Assembly (NCBI GenBank): GCA_020059395.1
Contig: JAGVCC010000351.1
Span: 1-49,947 of the forward strand
Length of the DNA stretch: 49,947 bases
Source of the DNA: Chitinophagales bacterium
GTDB taxonomy: Bacteria > Bacteroidota > Bacteroidia > Chitinophagales > Chitinophagaceae
Direction: 5' to 3'
A program made the position numbers and the translations under genes. Of this stretch, positions 39,883 through 48,145 are shown in pieces. The first letter of the stretch is position 1. Every line of letters begins with the position of its first letter. The notes under the pieces were generated by a model. The model saw nothing but the letters and a program-made list of their open reading frames with translations, made no database searches and was not told the DNA's origin.

Positions 39883-41294
39883 ATTTTTAATATTGATTGA
39901 GTTGATAATTCCACAGCCCTTTGCAAGCTTTCATCCACCGGGTGGCCATCAATTACTATAGCAGTAACTGCAGCACGGGTTAAAGCGGTGTACATACTTT
40001 GCGATTTTGATTTATTGCTCGTCATGGTAACACTCATAATATCCCGTTCATCCACCACCACAGTATTGTAAGTAGAACCCTGAGATTTATGAGAAGTAAT
40101 AGCATAAGCATATTCAACCGGCGCAAATCTTCTCTTAAGTCCCCAGGCTTTTGAAAGTGCTTCTTTCCTTTCATCAGTGCCAGGCCTGAATTTTTTAGCA
40201 TATTCAAAGCGCTTGCTAACATCTGCTGCATGCCGTTTAATTTCTGTATTATCCAGCACTTCTATAAAAACCGGTTTTGCTTCATAAATAAATTCCAGCA
40301 CCCACACTTTATAATCATCTGTTTTTTGAGCTACACCGGTAACCTGTATTTCAAAACTGTTGGAAATTGGTTCGTCGATATCATTCAGCTGGTGGTTATC
40401 CTGAAACATCAGCAGCTCACCTGTCAGGTATTCAGCTTTTACATCAGTGCCAAAAACATAATCCCTCACCAGGTTATTAATTTTTTTACGGGTATCGTTA
40501 CGGTAAGTAACAGTTTTAATCACATTCATGTCTTTATGCTCCACAGCATGTTTATACAGCGGCAATACTGTTTCAATCACATCGTAAATATTATCAGCAA
40601 AAACCAGTGCACCCTTATCATTTACAATATTTTTCCTGCTCTCCGGCGGTACCGGGTTCAACCGTGGAAATTGCATACGGGAATTATCGCCAAAATAATC
40701 AGCAAATGGAAGTATAGGGTTTTCTTCACCCTGTCTTATCCTTTCTGTAAGCACAACATAATTGGGGCCAAAAAAAACAGGCGACGGCCTGTCAATAAAC
40801 TTACTGCCGGCTTCCCGTATAGGTGGCAGCTGCCTTATATCACCAAGGTATATCACTTTTGCTTTTTTGCGCTTCTCCTTCATAATCAGGTCATGCGACT
40901 CTTCATTTATCATACTACCTTCATCAACAATTATAATAGTTGCTTTTTTTATAGGTGGATCAAAATGGTTGGCGCCATCCAGTGTAAAGGCGCCGGTCTC
41001 CTGGTCCATATTCATACCTAAAGCACCTGCCACAGATTTTGATACAATGGCTTTTTGTCCAAAAGCTTTTACCAGCTTTTCAGATATAACCAGCTTCGCC
41101 TTGTGACTTAAAGCACACACCAGTATATTTTTCTTTTCAATAAAAGGTTCAAGTATAGCCTGTGCAATGGTTGTTTTACCGGTACCAGCTTTACCGCCAA
41201 TAATAAGCCATTCGTCCGGGCTGCCTTTTTCTATAAACTCAATGCCCTTTTTTATTCCCTGTTCCTGCTCAGGGTTACGTGCTTGTACTTTCAT
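39879..41294 (-). CDS. RecD/Dda-like SF1 DNA helicase
   Basis: 471 aa. Walker A GGKAGTGKTT (33-42), DEG-type Walker B IIVDEGSM (121-128), GDIRQLPPI (151-159, motif III), and a C-terminal UvrD_C_2-like AYAITSHKSQGSTYNTVVVD. This is the SF1B (RecD2/Dda) layout with 5'-3' translocation. It probably unwinds DNA during replication or recombination. It is followed by small early genes and preceded by the replication block. Confidence 0.9.
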   Translation of the reverse strand: MKVQARNPEQEQGIKKGIEFIEKGSPDEWLIIGGKAGTGKTTIAQAILEPFIEKKNILVCALSHKAKLVISEKLVKAFGQKAIVSKSVAGALGMNMDQETGAFTLDGANHFDPPIKKATIIIVDEGSMINEESHDLIMKEKRKKAKVIYLGDIRQLPPIREAGSKFIDRPSPVFFGPNYVVLTERIRQGEENPILPFADYFGDNSRMQFPRLNPVPPESRKNIVNDKGALVFADNIYDVIETVLPLYKHAVEHKDMNVIKTVTYRNDTRKKINNLVRDYVFGTDVKAEYLTGELLMFQDNHQLNDIDEPISNSFEIQVTGVAQKTDDYKVWVLEFIYEAKPVFIEVLDNTEIKRHAADVSKRFEYAKKFRPGTDERKEALSKAWGLKRRFAPVEYAYAITSHKSQGSTYNTVVVDERDIMSVTMTSNKSKSQSMYTALTRAAVTAIVIDGHPVDESLQRAVELSTQSILKI

Positions 41295-41296
41295 AT

Positions 41297-41752
41297 TTAT
41301 TGTTTCGCTGGCCCAAGTAATGCTTTAAAACCGCCTTCTTTTAAACTGTTATAAAATGTTTTTTCTGTAGCCGGGTTGTAAGCATAAGGTAGAAAAACTT
41401 CCAGCGCATCGGCCTGCTCCAGCATAATCATACTCATTTGTATCTCCACCCAATCACTAATAATCTTCCACGCAGTGCGTTCAGCCTGCTCCCTTGTTTT
41501 CTGCTTACTGTCAGGCCGTGGCCGCTTTATTTCCTTCCAAAGCACATTAAAGCAGGGTTCAATTTTAGCAGGAAGTTGAAAAAACAGCGGTTGGCCCTGC
41601 ACCATCATGCGAAAAGTAATAGCCTTACAAATACCATCTTCGTATTTTTTACTAATATCGGTGGCGCCACTTTTTACCAGGCATTGTTCAATTCTACCCA
41701 TACTGGTTACTGCAGGTACGGTACTGGTGTAGTTTTTTAAATTAATATCCAT
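41297..41752 (-). CDS. Hypothetical replication-region protein
   Basis: 151 aa from the ATG at 41752 (start MDINLKNYTS); the longer frame would add a 20-residue tail-like leader. It contains GQPLFFQLPAKIEPCFNVLW and a helical C-terminal half (EQAERTAWKIISDWVEIQMS). It stops 2 bp before the helicase start. I recall similar proteins next to phage helicases but cannot name a function. Confidence 0.65.
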   Translation of the reverse strand: MDINLKNYTSTVPAVTSMGRIEQCLVKSGATDISKKYEDGICKAITFRMMVQGQPLFFQLPAKIEPCFNVLWKEIKRPRPDSKQKTREQAERTAWKIISDWVEIQMSMIMLEQADALEVFLPYAYNPATEKTFYNSLKEGGFKALLGPAKQ

Positions 41753-41954
41753 ATTTATTTGGTGATTTAAGTTTGATTTTATTACAGCCCCTATCAGTAT
41801 GCAATTTTGCAAAACCGTCTAAAATTTTAGTTAGCTGCACCATAGATAATGGTGAAGCTACCACAGTGGTTTCACCACAACACCAGCACACTGTACCTAT
41901 TTTATCAATTGGTAAATCCTGCATCATATACTGGTTAGTTATTTTTTTTGCCAT
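41742..41954 (-). CDS. Small Cys-containing hypothetical protein
   Basis: 70 aa. CWCCGE near residue 24 and a late Cys suggest a possible metal-binding site. It overlaps the next gene's start by 11 bp. Function unknown. Confidence 0.55.
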   Translation of the reverse strand: MAKKITNQYMMQDLPIDKIGTVCWCCGETTVVASPLSMVQLTKILDGFAKLHTDRGCNKIKLKSPNKYGY

Positions 41955-41959
41955 AGTTT

Positions 41960-42256
41960 TTAAATTGGATCAATTGCTAATTCTATGCATATATCATAAA
42001 ACGCCTCACTATCGGCAGCCATTATTTGTTCCGGCGTTATTTCCCCAAGTTTCCAGCAAGGAGCCAATAGGTGATATCTGTAGTAATCATTAATCAGTTT
42101 AACATCAGGATCATTATCTCCTAAATCACAATCACAGATATCTAAAAAAATTTCCTGAATAGTTCTGCCATCTACCGTAACCTTATCAGCAGGTACAGGA
42201 TAACCACCCGGGTAAAATTGTTGGCCAAACATCGTTGGCATTGTTTCAATAATCAT
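41960..42256 (-). CDS. Hypothetical protein
   Basis: 98 aa from the ATG at 42256. It is acidic, with NDYYRYHLLAPCWKLGEI and a C-terminal EAFYDICIELAIDPI. It overlaps the end of the upstream gene by 4 bp and ends 5 bp before the Cys-containing gene. No family recognised. Confidence 0.6.
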   Translation of the reverse strand: MIIETMPTMFGQQFYPGGYPVPADKVTVDGRTIQEIFLDICDCDLGDNDPDVKLINDYYRYHLLAPCWKLGEITPEQIMAADSEAFYDICIELAIDPI

Positions 42257-43149
42257 TGTATTTCCTCCCATATTTTATTTATGCCACAAGTATTCATGGC
42301 GGTTAAAAATTCATAATACACATGGCGCCGCACCATATCCAACAGCGGCCGGTAATCTTCTTTATTAACCAGTAGATCGTACACCTGTTTAAAACTTATA
42401 AACTTTACATTACTTAAATCTGCAGTAGCAGGCAGCATAGTTTTATTAAGGTTGCGCTGCAGTATCATTTTCATGTAATACAGCCATACTTTTTTAACCG
42501 GGTACCGGTATTTAATAAACCGGCGCAGCGCTATATATTTTCTGGCATCCCAATACACCATGGGAGCAGGTATATCTTTAAAACAATTATTATACTCAAT
42601 CTGTACCAGCTCCCGGTAATAATCCCAGTCAACAGGCGGTAACCGCCCCACTACCTTAGGTAAAGCTTTCTCTATAATGTGGCCATAATTTTCCCGTATA
42701 TACACTTTATACTTCAGGTAGGCACGAAGCACATCACCCAAAAATTCAGCGTTCAATTCCTTGTTATAATGCCGGTACTGTTCATCATACTTACCCTGCA
42801 TATTCAGGTAAAAAGCCTTTACTATCTCATCTTTAGTAAGCATACTAAAGCCGCTCCATAAAAATATCTTTACCATCTGTATCTGCGCCTGCAACTCATT
42901 ACCCGTAAGCATCAATGCACCGGTAACCAGTTTAATTTCCGTCATAATATCCACCACAGCATTGTGCAGCTCATCCTCATTCAATAATTTCAGGGCTCTC
43001 CCATTCATGCTGGCTGCTATCACCATCAGCTCTGCCGGGCTCAGCTGCTGCAGTACTTCGTTTGAGGCTTTGTAAATCGCTGATTGTGCCTCCGGTTTTT
43101 TTACCAAATCCATTTTGCTTAATGCTACCGCCATCGGTTTGGGTTCCAT
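42253..43149 (-). CDS. Hypothetical replication-associated protein
   Basis: 298 aa from the ATG at 43149 (a longer frame to 43215 is out of phase with the initiator gene). It is helical and basic. A middle segment (LSPAELMVIAASMNGR; FLWSGFSMLTKDEIVKAFYL) and a C-terminal WLYYMKMILQRNLNKTM suggest an accessory to the initiator, possibly a helicase loader. It overlaps the 3' end of the initiator gene by 173 bp in another frame. No ATPase motif is present. Confidence 0.6.
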   Translation of the reverse strand: MEPKPMAVALSKMDLVKKPEAQSAIYKASNEVLQQLSPAELMVIAASMNGRALKLLNEDELHNAVVDIMTEIKLVTGALMLTGNELQAQIQMVKIFLWSGFSMLTKDEIVKAFYLNMQGKYDEQYRHYNKELNAEFLGDVLRAYLKYKVYIRENYGHIIEKALPKVVGRLPPVDWDYYRELVQIEYNNCFKDIPAPMVYWDARKYIALRRFIKYRYPVKKVWLYYMKMILQRNLNKTMLPATADLSNVKFISFKQVYDLLVNKEDYRPLLDMVRRHVYYEFLTAMNTCGINKIWEEIQ

Positions 43150-43801
43150 TTTTAATAGGTTTTTCTTTGTTGTAATTGGGCATCCAGAATAAAAAGTGTT
43201 TTCTAGCTTGTGCAAAGTCGCCGTAATTAGATCCGTTGTTTTGTATCATCCACTGCTCCACCCCATCCCTGAATTTTTCCGGCGGATGAAATTTTTGTGC
43301 CCAGTTCAATTTCAGGCCAGCATCCTGGGAAAACAATTCCTGTAAGTAGTTAAAATTTTTTACTTCTTTATTTACAAAAACAAAAAGCTCTTTCTCTGTA
43401 CTCTGTTTATGTATAAAGTCGGAAGTAAAGTCAGAAGTAAAGTCGGAAGTAAAATTTTTTAACTTCTCATCTTTATGTAGTAAAATTTTTTTACTACTTA
43501 CAACATCAATAATTCTGTAACTGATGTTACTATCCCCCTTTCCTTTGCTGAAAAATTCAATTAGGCCAGACTGTTTTAAAATATTACGCTGATTAATCAG
43601 TGTTGGTTTACTTATGCCTAATTGTGCCATAATTAAATTATTCTGGTGGCGGAATATGTTAAGCCGGCCCGAAGCATTCCAAACTTTTACAAGGTAAAAG
43701 TAAAGGCCCATGCTTGCAGTAAGGCTTCGCTTATCCATATTATCTCTAACCGTCCAATACTGGTTAAAGGCATCAATTAGTGTAAATGTATTAATCAGCA
43801 T
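42977..43801 (-). CDS. Replication initiator with internal iterons (O-like)
   Basis: 274 aa. An N-terminal winged-helix domain (LIDAFNQYWTVR; MAQLGISKPTLINQRNILKQ; LIEFFSKG) fits a DnaD/O-type initiator. The middle carries three TSDF repeats, encoded by three 12-bp tandem DNA repeats (43415-43450), followed by a perfect 21-bp inverted repeat. The C-terminal half is a proline/Glu-containing extension. Lambda O has its origin iterons inside its own gene, and the same plan is suggested here. Confidence 0.7.
   Translation of the reverse strand: MLINTFTLIDAFNQYWTVRDNMDKRSLTASMGLYFYLVKVWNASGRLNIFRHQNNLIMAQLGISKPTLINQRNILKQSGLIEFFSKGKGDSNISYRIIDVVSSKKILLHKDEKLKNFTSDFTSDFTSDFIHKQSTEKELFVFVNKEVKNFNYLQELFSQDAGLKLNWAQKFHPPEKFRDGVEQWMIQNNGSNYGDFAQARKHFLFWMPNYNKEKPIKNGTQTDGGSIKQNGFGKKTGGTISDLQSLKRSTAAAEPGRADGDSSQHEWESPEIIE
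43415..43450. repeat. Three tandem 12-bp iterons, candidate replication origin
   Basis: AAAGTCGGAAGT, AAAGTCAGAAGT, AAAGTCGGAAGT in tandem (one mismatch in the middle copy), followed by AT-rich DNA. They lie inside the initiator gene, in frame (TSDF repeated), and next to a 21-bp inverted repeat (43477-43497). Confidence 0.6.
43477..43497. repeat. Inverted repeat next to the iterons
   Basis: GTAGTAAAA and TTTTACTAC are a perfect 9-bp inverted repeat around TTT, in a very AT-rich stretch. With the iterons it makes the best origin candidate in the genome: iterons, AT-rich unwinding DNA and a hairpin. Confidence 0.55.
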
Positions 43802-43803
43802 AA

Positions 43804-44145
43804 TTAAAATAATCCAGTCTGTTTAGGTTTTTCCTGTTTAAATCTTTCAATACTATAGCCGCCCTGGCTGCATAAGTACATTATCTTTTTATCCATCGCA
43901 GTCTCTAGGTCTTTGCAAAGTTTCAGTTTGTCTTTATGGCCACCCCAGTAAAGGCGCTGCTGTTGTCTCAGCTCATCCACTTTAAACATCAGCCGCTCCA
44001 ACTGGTGCTTATGCTGTGCACCTGTATCGCTTTGTTCTTTAATAATGGTGAGTATGTGGCTATAAAACTCCTTTTCTTCATAGGTTTCATCATGCAAAAA
44101 ATCAATGGCTTTTTTTACCTCAGCCAGTATTTCTAATTCATTCAT
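43804..44145 (-). CDS. Hypothetical early protein
   Basis: 113 aa, helical and charged (LEILAEVKKAIDFLHDETYE; HQLERLMFKVDELRQQQRL). It ends 2 bp before the initiator start and overlaps its upstream neighbour by 4 bp. Function unknown. Confidence 0.6.
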   Translation of the reverse strand: MNELEILAEVKKAIDFLHDETYEEKEFYSHILTIIKEQSDTGAQHKHQLERLMFKVDELRQQQRLYWGGHKDKLKLCKDLETAMDKKIMYLCSQGGYSIERFKQEKPKQTGLF

Positions 44146-44384
44146 GCGTCTTCATTTAATAGTGAAGTAAAATTCATTTTACTCTGCCTTATAATAAACA
44201 CCTTACCACGCCTGCCGTACTGGCTGTAAAAACTATTTATTAAAAAACACAGCTCCTCCTCTTTTTTGCTCACCCTGTTTACCACCACACTATTTACTTC
44301 AAGCTCTACAGTTACATTGTCTACCATTTCACCGGCTGGGCACTGTTTCTTTTTTAAAAGCAGTTTAGATTGCAGCCACTCCAT
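44142..44384 (-). CDS. Small hypothetical protein
   Basis: 80 aa. Basic N-terminus (LQSKLLLKKKQCPAGEM), beta-rich middle and YGRRGKVFIIRQSK near the end. It overlaps the neighbour by 1 bp upstream and 4 bp downstream, so it is probably translated with them. No family recognised. Confidence 0.6.
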   Translation of the reverse strand: MEWLQSKLLLKKKQCPAGEMVDNVTVELEVNSVVVNRVSKKEEELCFLINSFYSQYGRRGKVFIIRQSKMNFTSLLNEDA

Positions 44385-44875
44385 TAGTCTTTATTTAAAA
44401 CCTTACTGTAGTTTTTAAAAAATCTGGCCTTTACAGCTTCAACGTTTTCACCCGGCTTTGCGTAAATAATTGTTTTATTATTTATGCGTATAGATGTCAT
44501 CTGTGCGTAATCCACCTTATTATTTTTAAACTTTTTCTCCCTGTTTAAATTACCGGTACGCTGCTGGCGCCATTCATTTTCTACATTACCCCGTTTCTTT
44601 TTTTCATCAAGTATTTTTTTACGCAATTCTTCTTGCCGGCGTAACTCTTTCTTAGGCACCCTTATTTTTTTAGGTGGCTTTATTTTTGCCGGCCGTGCTG
44701 CTATGCGTTCTGCAGTTAACTGCTGCTTACTTTTTACGGAGGGCTGCAGCCTGTTTATCTCCGCTTCTACTGCCGCCGCCGGACAGTCTAATAATGCGGC
44801 AATTTGTTTGGCTGTTTTACTTATGTAGCTGTTCTGTATAATACCCAATTCGTCCGGGCTAAATTCATGTAGCAT
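44384..44875 (-). CDS. Basic hypothetical protein with HTH-like start
   Basis: 163 aa from the ATG at 44875. The start EFSPDELGIIQNSYISKTAK and QIAALLDCPAAAVEAEINRL reads like a homeodomain-type helix-turn-helix, followed by a long Lys/Arg-rich region (KPPKKIRVPKKELRRQEELR). A DNA- or RNA-binding role is inferred. It overlaps the previous frame's stop by about 14 bp if the longer start is used. Confidence 0.6.
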   Translation of the reverse strand: MLHEFSPDELGIIQNSYISKTAKQIAALLDCPAAAVEAEINRLQPSVKSKQQLTAERIAARPAKIKPPKKIRVPKKELRRQEELRKKILDEKKKRGNVENEWRQQRTGNLNREKKFKNNKVDYAQMTSIRINNKTIIYAKPGENVEAVKARFFKNYSKVLNKD

Positions 44876-44885
44876 GGTAATAGTT

Positions 44886-45647
44886 TTAATAAATGGCAAC
44901 CCTTATTTTCTTTCCAATGTTTACAATTCCCTCCAGTTGTGTCAGGTGATCCTTCCAATGTGCTTTATCCTGGTAACTTTCTTTATGCTTCTCAAAAGCA
45001 GCTACTATTTCATCAAAGGGGTATTTATCAGCCTGTAGCAGCCTTACAATAGCAAATACAAAAACACGGCTGCGCCAATTGGTGAAAGCGCTAAACCTTT
45101 TAACTTTTTCTGCAAGCTCCCTAGCTTCTTTCGGTGTTTTTACTTCAAAGGCGCCATTTTGAAAATCGCTTTGTAAATGCCTGCTGCCGCCGGTTGCATT
45201 TCCGCTGGTACCGTTACTCAGCATGTTAAGGCACACACCCACGCTAAAGCCATATTCATCTATATAATTTTTAAGCGTGATATAATTTTGATTTTTAGCC
45301 TGAACATAGCAGTTAATATAATTTCCGTTGGACCACTTTTCAGTATTGCTGTTAATTTTTGCAATCTCCACCATCGTTTTGTTTTCATGTACCAAAATGT
45401 AATACACGGGCCGCTTCAATTTTTTACTTATAAAAAAGCGATGCTGCCCATCCAGTATCAGCATTTTATTATCTTCTACCTTTACCTGTATGGGGTAATA
45501 CTGCAGCACATCGTTGCCGCCTTCAATCTCTTTAATTATATTTTTTATTTTGTTCTCATTCAGCGGCCTGTTGCCGGCAATGAAGGAAAAGTTTTTGTAA
45601 TTGTCGCTTTGAAAAACAGCAACAGTAGATGTTAAGTGTAAGAGCAT
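44886..45647 (-). CDS. DGQHR-type ParB-like protein
   Basis: 253 aa. ILDGQHRFFISKKLKRPVYY (about 68-88) is the DGQHR motif of DndB/ParB-like proteins. A beta-rich N-terminus and a helical C-terminal part (about 165-253) follow. Such proteins are known in phosphorothioation control (DndB) and in phage partition-like genes. It is one of three ParB-fold proteins here, between the initiator and the large ParB-like gene. Confidence 0.75.
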   Translation of the reverse strand: MLLHLTSTVAVFQSDNYKNFSFIAGNRPLNENKIKNIIKEIEGGNDVLQYYPIQVKVEDNKMLILDGQHRFFISKKLKRPVYYILVHENKTMVEIAKINSNTEKWSNGNYINCYVQAKNQNYITLKNYIDEYGFSVGVCLNMLSNGTSGNATGGSRHLQSDFQNGAFEVKTPKEARELAEKVKRFSAFTNWRSRVFVFAIVRLLQADKYPFDEIVAAFEKHKESYQDKAHWKDHLTQLEGIVNIGKKIRVAIY

Positions 45648-45678
45648 GTTGTTTTGTTTGTGAGTTAGTTAATTGTGT

Positions 45679-46050
45679 TTAAAAAAGGTACAGCGCTGCA
45701 TCATTATTAACTGCAGCAGCTTTTTTGCCGGCCCTTTGTTTTTTATTATTGGTTTCATCCTTAAGCCCCTGCCTGTTTTTATAAAGCTGCTTAATAGTAC
45801 AGCGGCCATGCAGCTGCCGCACCGTAGTAAGGTTAAGTGTAAGCCTGCCAATGCTGTCTTTTTTAAACAGTTTCTTTTTGTACCCTCCATACCTTTTTAA
45901 TTTATCTACTGTGCGGCATTGCACATATTCAGTAGTGGTACCCTTTGTATCAATAAGGCGGTAACACCACTTGCGGTTAAATGTGTAATGCTTAACCAGG
46001 CTGTAGCCAATAAGCAGCTTTTTTATTACAGATTTTTGTGCAGGTGTCAT
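45679..46050 (-). CDS. Basic hypothetical protein
   Basis: 123 aa, rich in Lys, Arg and Tyr. It has an HTH-like middle (SIGRLTLNLTTVRQLHGRCT) and a basic C-terminus (KKQRAGKKAAAVNNDA). Its start overlaps the end of the large ParB-like gene by 4 bp. A nucleic-acid-binding role is likely from composition only. Confidence 0.6.
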   Translation of the reverse strand: MTPAQKSVIKKLLIGYSLVKHYTFNRKWCYRLIDTKGTTTEYVQCRTVDKLKRYGGYKKKLFKKDSIGRLTLNLTTVRQLHGRCTIKQLYKNRQGLKDETNNKKQRAGKKAAAVNNDAALYLF

Positions 46051-47819
46051 TTCTTTTTAGCAGGCTTTTTGGTGGAAGTGGCGGCTTTCTCTTTAACTGC
46101 AGGTTTTTTATTCAGGTTGTTTTTTATCACCCGTAAATCAGCAATGCGTTTAAACACCCGTTCCTTTCTCTTAGCCGAAATTTCTGTTTGCGCTTTAATA
46201 ATATCTTCCTGTACAGATGGAAAATATTCTTTACCAAGTTTTAAGCAAAGCTTACTATCGCAGGTGTGGCCATTATAAATAACAACCGGCGGCAATTCTG
46301 CCAGTATAAAAAAGCGAATAAACTGATTAAGCTGTGCAGCAGTAAATGTGGAAAAATCTATTTCAGCATCTATTTTGCTTTTTTTAATATTGAAAAAGCT
46401 GCGAAAATCATCTTTGTTTTTGTAATCCAGTTTATTAAAAAGTACCGCAGCAGCAGCTTCTATTTCCACAGGTTTTAATTCAGCGCCAGTTATTAAAGGA
46501 GCATTAGGGTTTGGCCTAAAGTGTGTTCTCAACTGCTCCCAAATTTTATTATCATCAAGCTGGCTTTTACGGGCCTCCATTTCTTCAAGCCGTTTAATTT
46601 CAGCCTGAATTTCATCAGCAGTGGCCACATTGCTTTCTCCTTCAATTTTTTTACCTGCAGCAGCTTTGCCTTTTTGGGTATTGGTAATGGAAACATACAG
46701 GTATTTACCAACATCATTGCCGGTTAGCATAAAAGCCTTTTTGTATTTGCCCGATGCTAATTTGCTTTCATAAGCAGCAAGCTGTTTTTTATAATTCTCC
46801 TGTTCTTCTGCATAAGCATTACGGGCTTCCTCCTCTGTATATTCATCATCGTTATAGCTAAACCATTCTTCAAAACTTTCAGCCTCCGGAGCTTCCAGTG
46901 GGGTATAGTTATACCCGTTATAAACAACAGCGCCTGCTTTTATGGCTTTCTTTACCCAATTGTTATTATTATCATCTGCGTAGCTTTCCTGCACCAGTAC
47001 CACCTCCGGGTCTTCAATAGCAATATTAAATGCAAGGTTTAAATGCAGGTCGCATTTGTTTTTAAAGCAGCTCACATTAGTACACCTGGCATCCAGTGCT
47101 GCATCTTTAAATAAAACAGCAGTGGCACTGTTAAACTTACAACCGTTGCATGCTCCAGCTTTTTTATCAAGCCCTGCATCATTCAAATCAAAAGGAGCTT
47201 TTTTTAAATTACCCTGATACTTTCTAAAATCATAGTCGCCTAATTCAATAGGGCCTTTTTCACCTGCATTTTCTTCAAACAGTTCTGTTTGTATCTCATC
47301 AGTAAACAACGCAATTTTTAAAGCAAGTGTATTGGTAATTTTGCTGTGAAAAAAAGCTTCCTGCCATTCCTTTGTAAGGCTGCAAAGCTTAATGCGCTGC
47401 CTTGCATAAAAATCACTCTTGCCAACCTTTGCTGCAATTTCAGCCACATCTTTTCCAGCATCCAGCAGGCTTTTAAAAGCCACAGCTTCTTCCATTGGGT
47501 GTACATCCTTACGCTGCAGGTTTTCCACTATCTGTGCCTCCAATGCTTCATTATCATTCAGCTTTCGGATTATTGCAGGAATGGTGTTGCGGTCCTTAAT
47601 TGCAGTGTTTACAGCAAGTGAAGCCTTGTACCTTCTTTCACCACACACTATCATGTATGTTTTTCCGGTTGGCCTTACAAGTATTGGCTGTATTACTCCC
47701 TTTTCTTTAATAGATGAAGTGAGATCATCCATACCCTCTTTATCAAAAAAAGTACGTGGCTGATTAGGATCGGGTTTAATGTCCTTCAGCAAAATGTTTT
47801 TAAACTCTGTTTGTTCCAT
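46047..47819 (-). CDS. Large ParB/Spo0J-domain protein
   Basis: 590 aa. The N-terminal ParB domain has IKPDPNQPR and CGERRYKA (59-66), followed by the helical KorB-like part (EIAAKVGKSDFYARQRIKLC). A cysteine cluster (C224, C227, C246, C251, C256) may bind zinc. The C-terminal 330 residues are helical and acidic with a basic tail (KKPAKKK). Chromosome-type ParB uses CTP to slide; whether this one does is unknown. It might segregate or anchor phage DNA, or act as a plasmid-like partition factor. Directly downstream of the DGR accessory gene. Confidence 0.85.
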   Translation of the reverse strand: MEQTEFKNILLKDIKPDPNQPRTFFDKEGMDDLTSSIKEKGVIQPILVRPTGKTYMIVCGERRYKASLAVNTAIKDRNTIPAIIRKLNDNEALEAQIVENLQRKDVHPMEEAVAFKSLLDAGKDVAEIAAKVGKSDFYARQRIKLCSLTKEWQEAFFHSKITNTLALKIALFTDEIQTELFEENAGEKGPIELGDYDFRKYQGNLKKAPFDLNDAGLDKKAGACNGCKFNSATAVLFKDAALDARCTNVSCFKNKCDLHLNLAFNIAIEDPEVVLVQESYADDNNNNWVKKAIKAGAVVYNGYNYTPLEAPEAESFEEWFSYNDDEYTEEEARNAYAEEQENYKKQLAAYESKLASGKYKKAFMLTGNDVGKYLYVSITNTQKGKAAAGKKIEGESNVATADEIQAEIKRLEEMEARKSQLDDNKIWEQLRTHFRPNPNAPLITGAELKPVEIEAAAAVLFNKLDYKNKDDFRSFFNIKKSKIDAEIDFSTFTAAQLNQFIRFFILAELPPVVIYNGHTCDSKLCLKLGKEYFPSVQEDIIKAQTEISAKRKERVFKRIADLRVIKNNLNKKPAVKEKAATSTKKPAKKK

Positions 47820-47842
47820 TTTAAAATTTTATAAGTGATTAA

Positions 47843-48145
47843 TTATGTAAACTCAAACCGCCTGTTAATTTTCTGTATCGTTGTAAAAAAAGGCATTTCA
47901 TGTTCGGGCACCTGCTTTATTGTTTCCATCAGTACACCAGAGCCGGTAAACAGTACACGCATTTCATTATTCACTTCTATTTGCAGGTGCAGGCACATGC
48001 CATTTCCCTTCTCTTTGTACTTTGATGTTTCTATTTTGTATGCCAGTACTTTTATCTGTTTGCCTATCACCGATTCCGGAGAAATTTTGTCTCCCGTAAA
48101 ACTTTTTGAGGGTACTGTTATTCCCAGTTGACTGAACTGTTTCAT
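47843..48145 (-). CDS. Small beta-rich protein, candidate DGR accessory factor
   Basis: 100 aa, starting inside the 3' end of the RT gene (179-bp overlap, different frame). It is beta-rich (GKQIKVLAYKIETSKY; GMCLHLQIEVNNEMRVLFTG; FFTTIQKINRRFEFT), resembling an OB-type or single-strand-binding fold. There is no four-helix Avd protein in this DGR, so this may take its place. From memory, proteins of this pattern (GK-CLHLQI-FTGS) lie next to DGR RTs in other Bacteroidota; not checked. Confidence 0.65.
   Translation of the reverse strand: MKQFSQLGITVPSKSFTGDKISPESVIGKQIKVLAYKIETSKYKEKGNGMCLHLQIEVNNEMRVLFTGSGVLMETIKQVPEHEMPFFTTIQKINRRFEFT

Noticed and set aside
40230-41021. 263-codon plus-strand ORF
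   Set aside because: It is a shadow of the RecD-like helicase gene on the other strand, which has clear motifs.
43415-43450. CRISPR array
   Set aside because: Only three 12-bp contiguous repeats without spacers, inside a gene; iterons are more likely.
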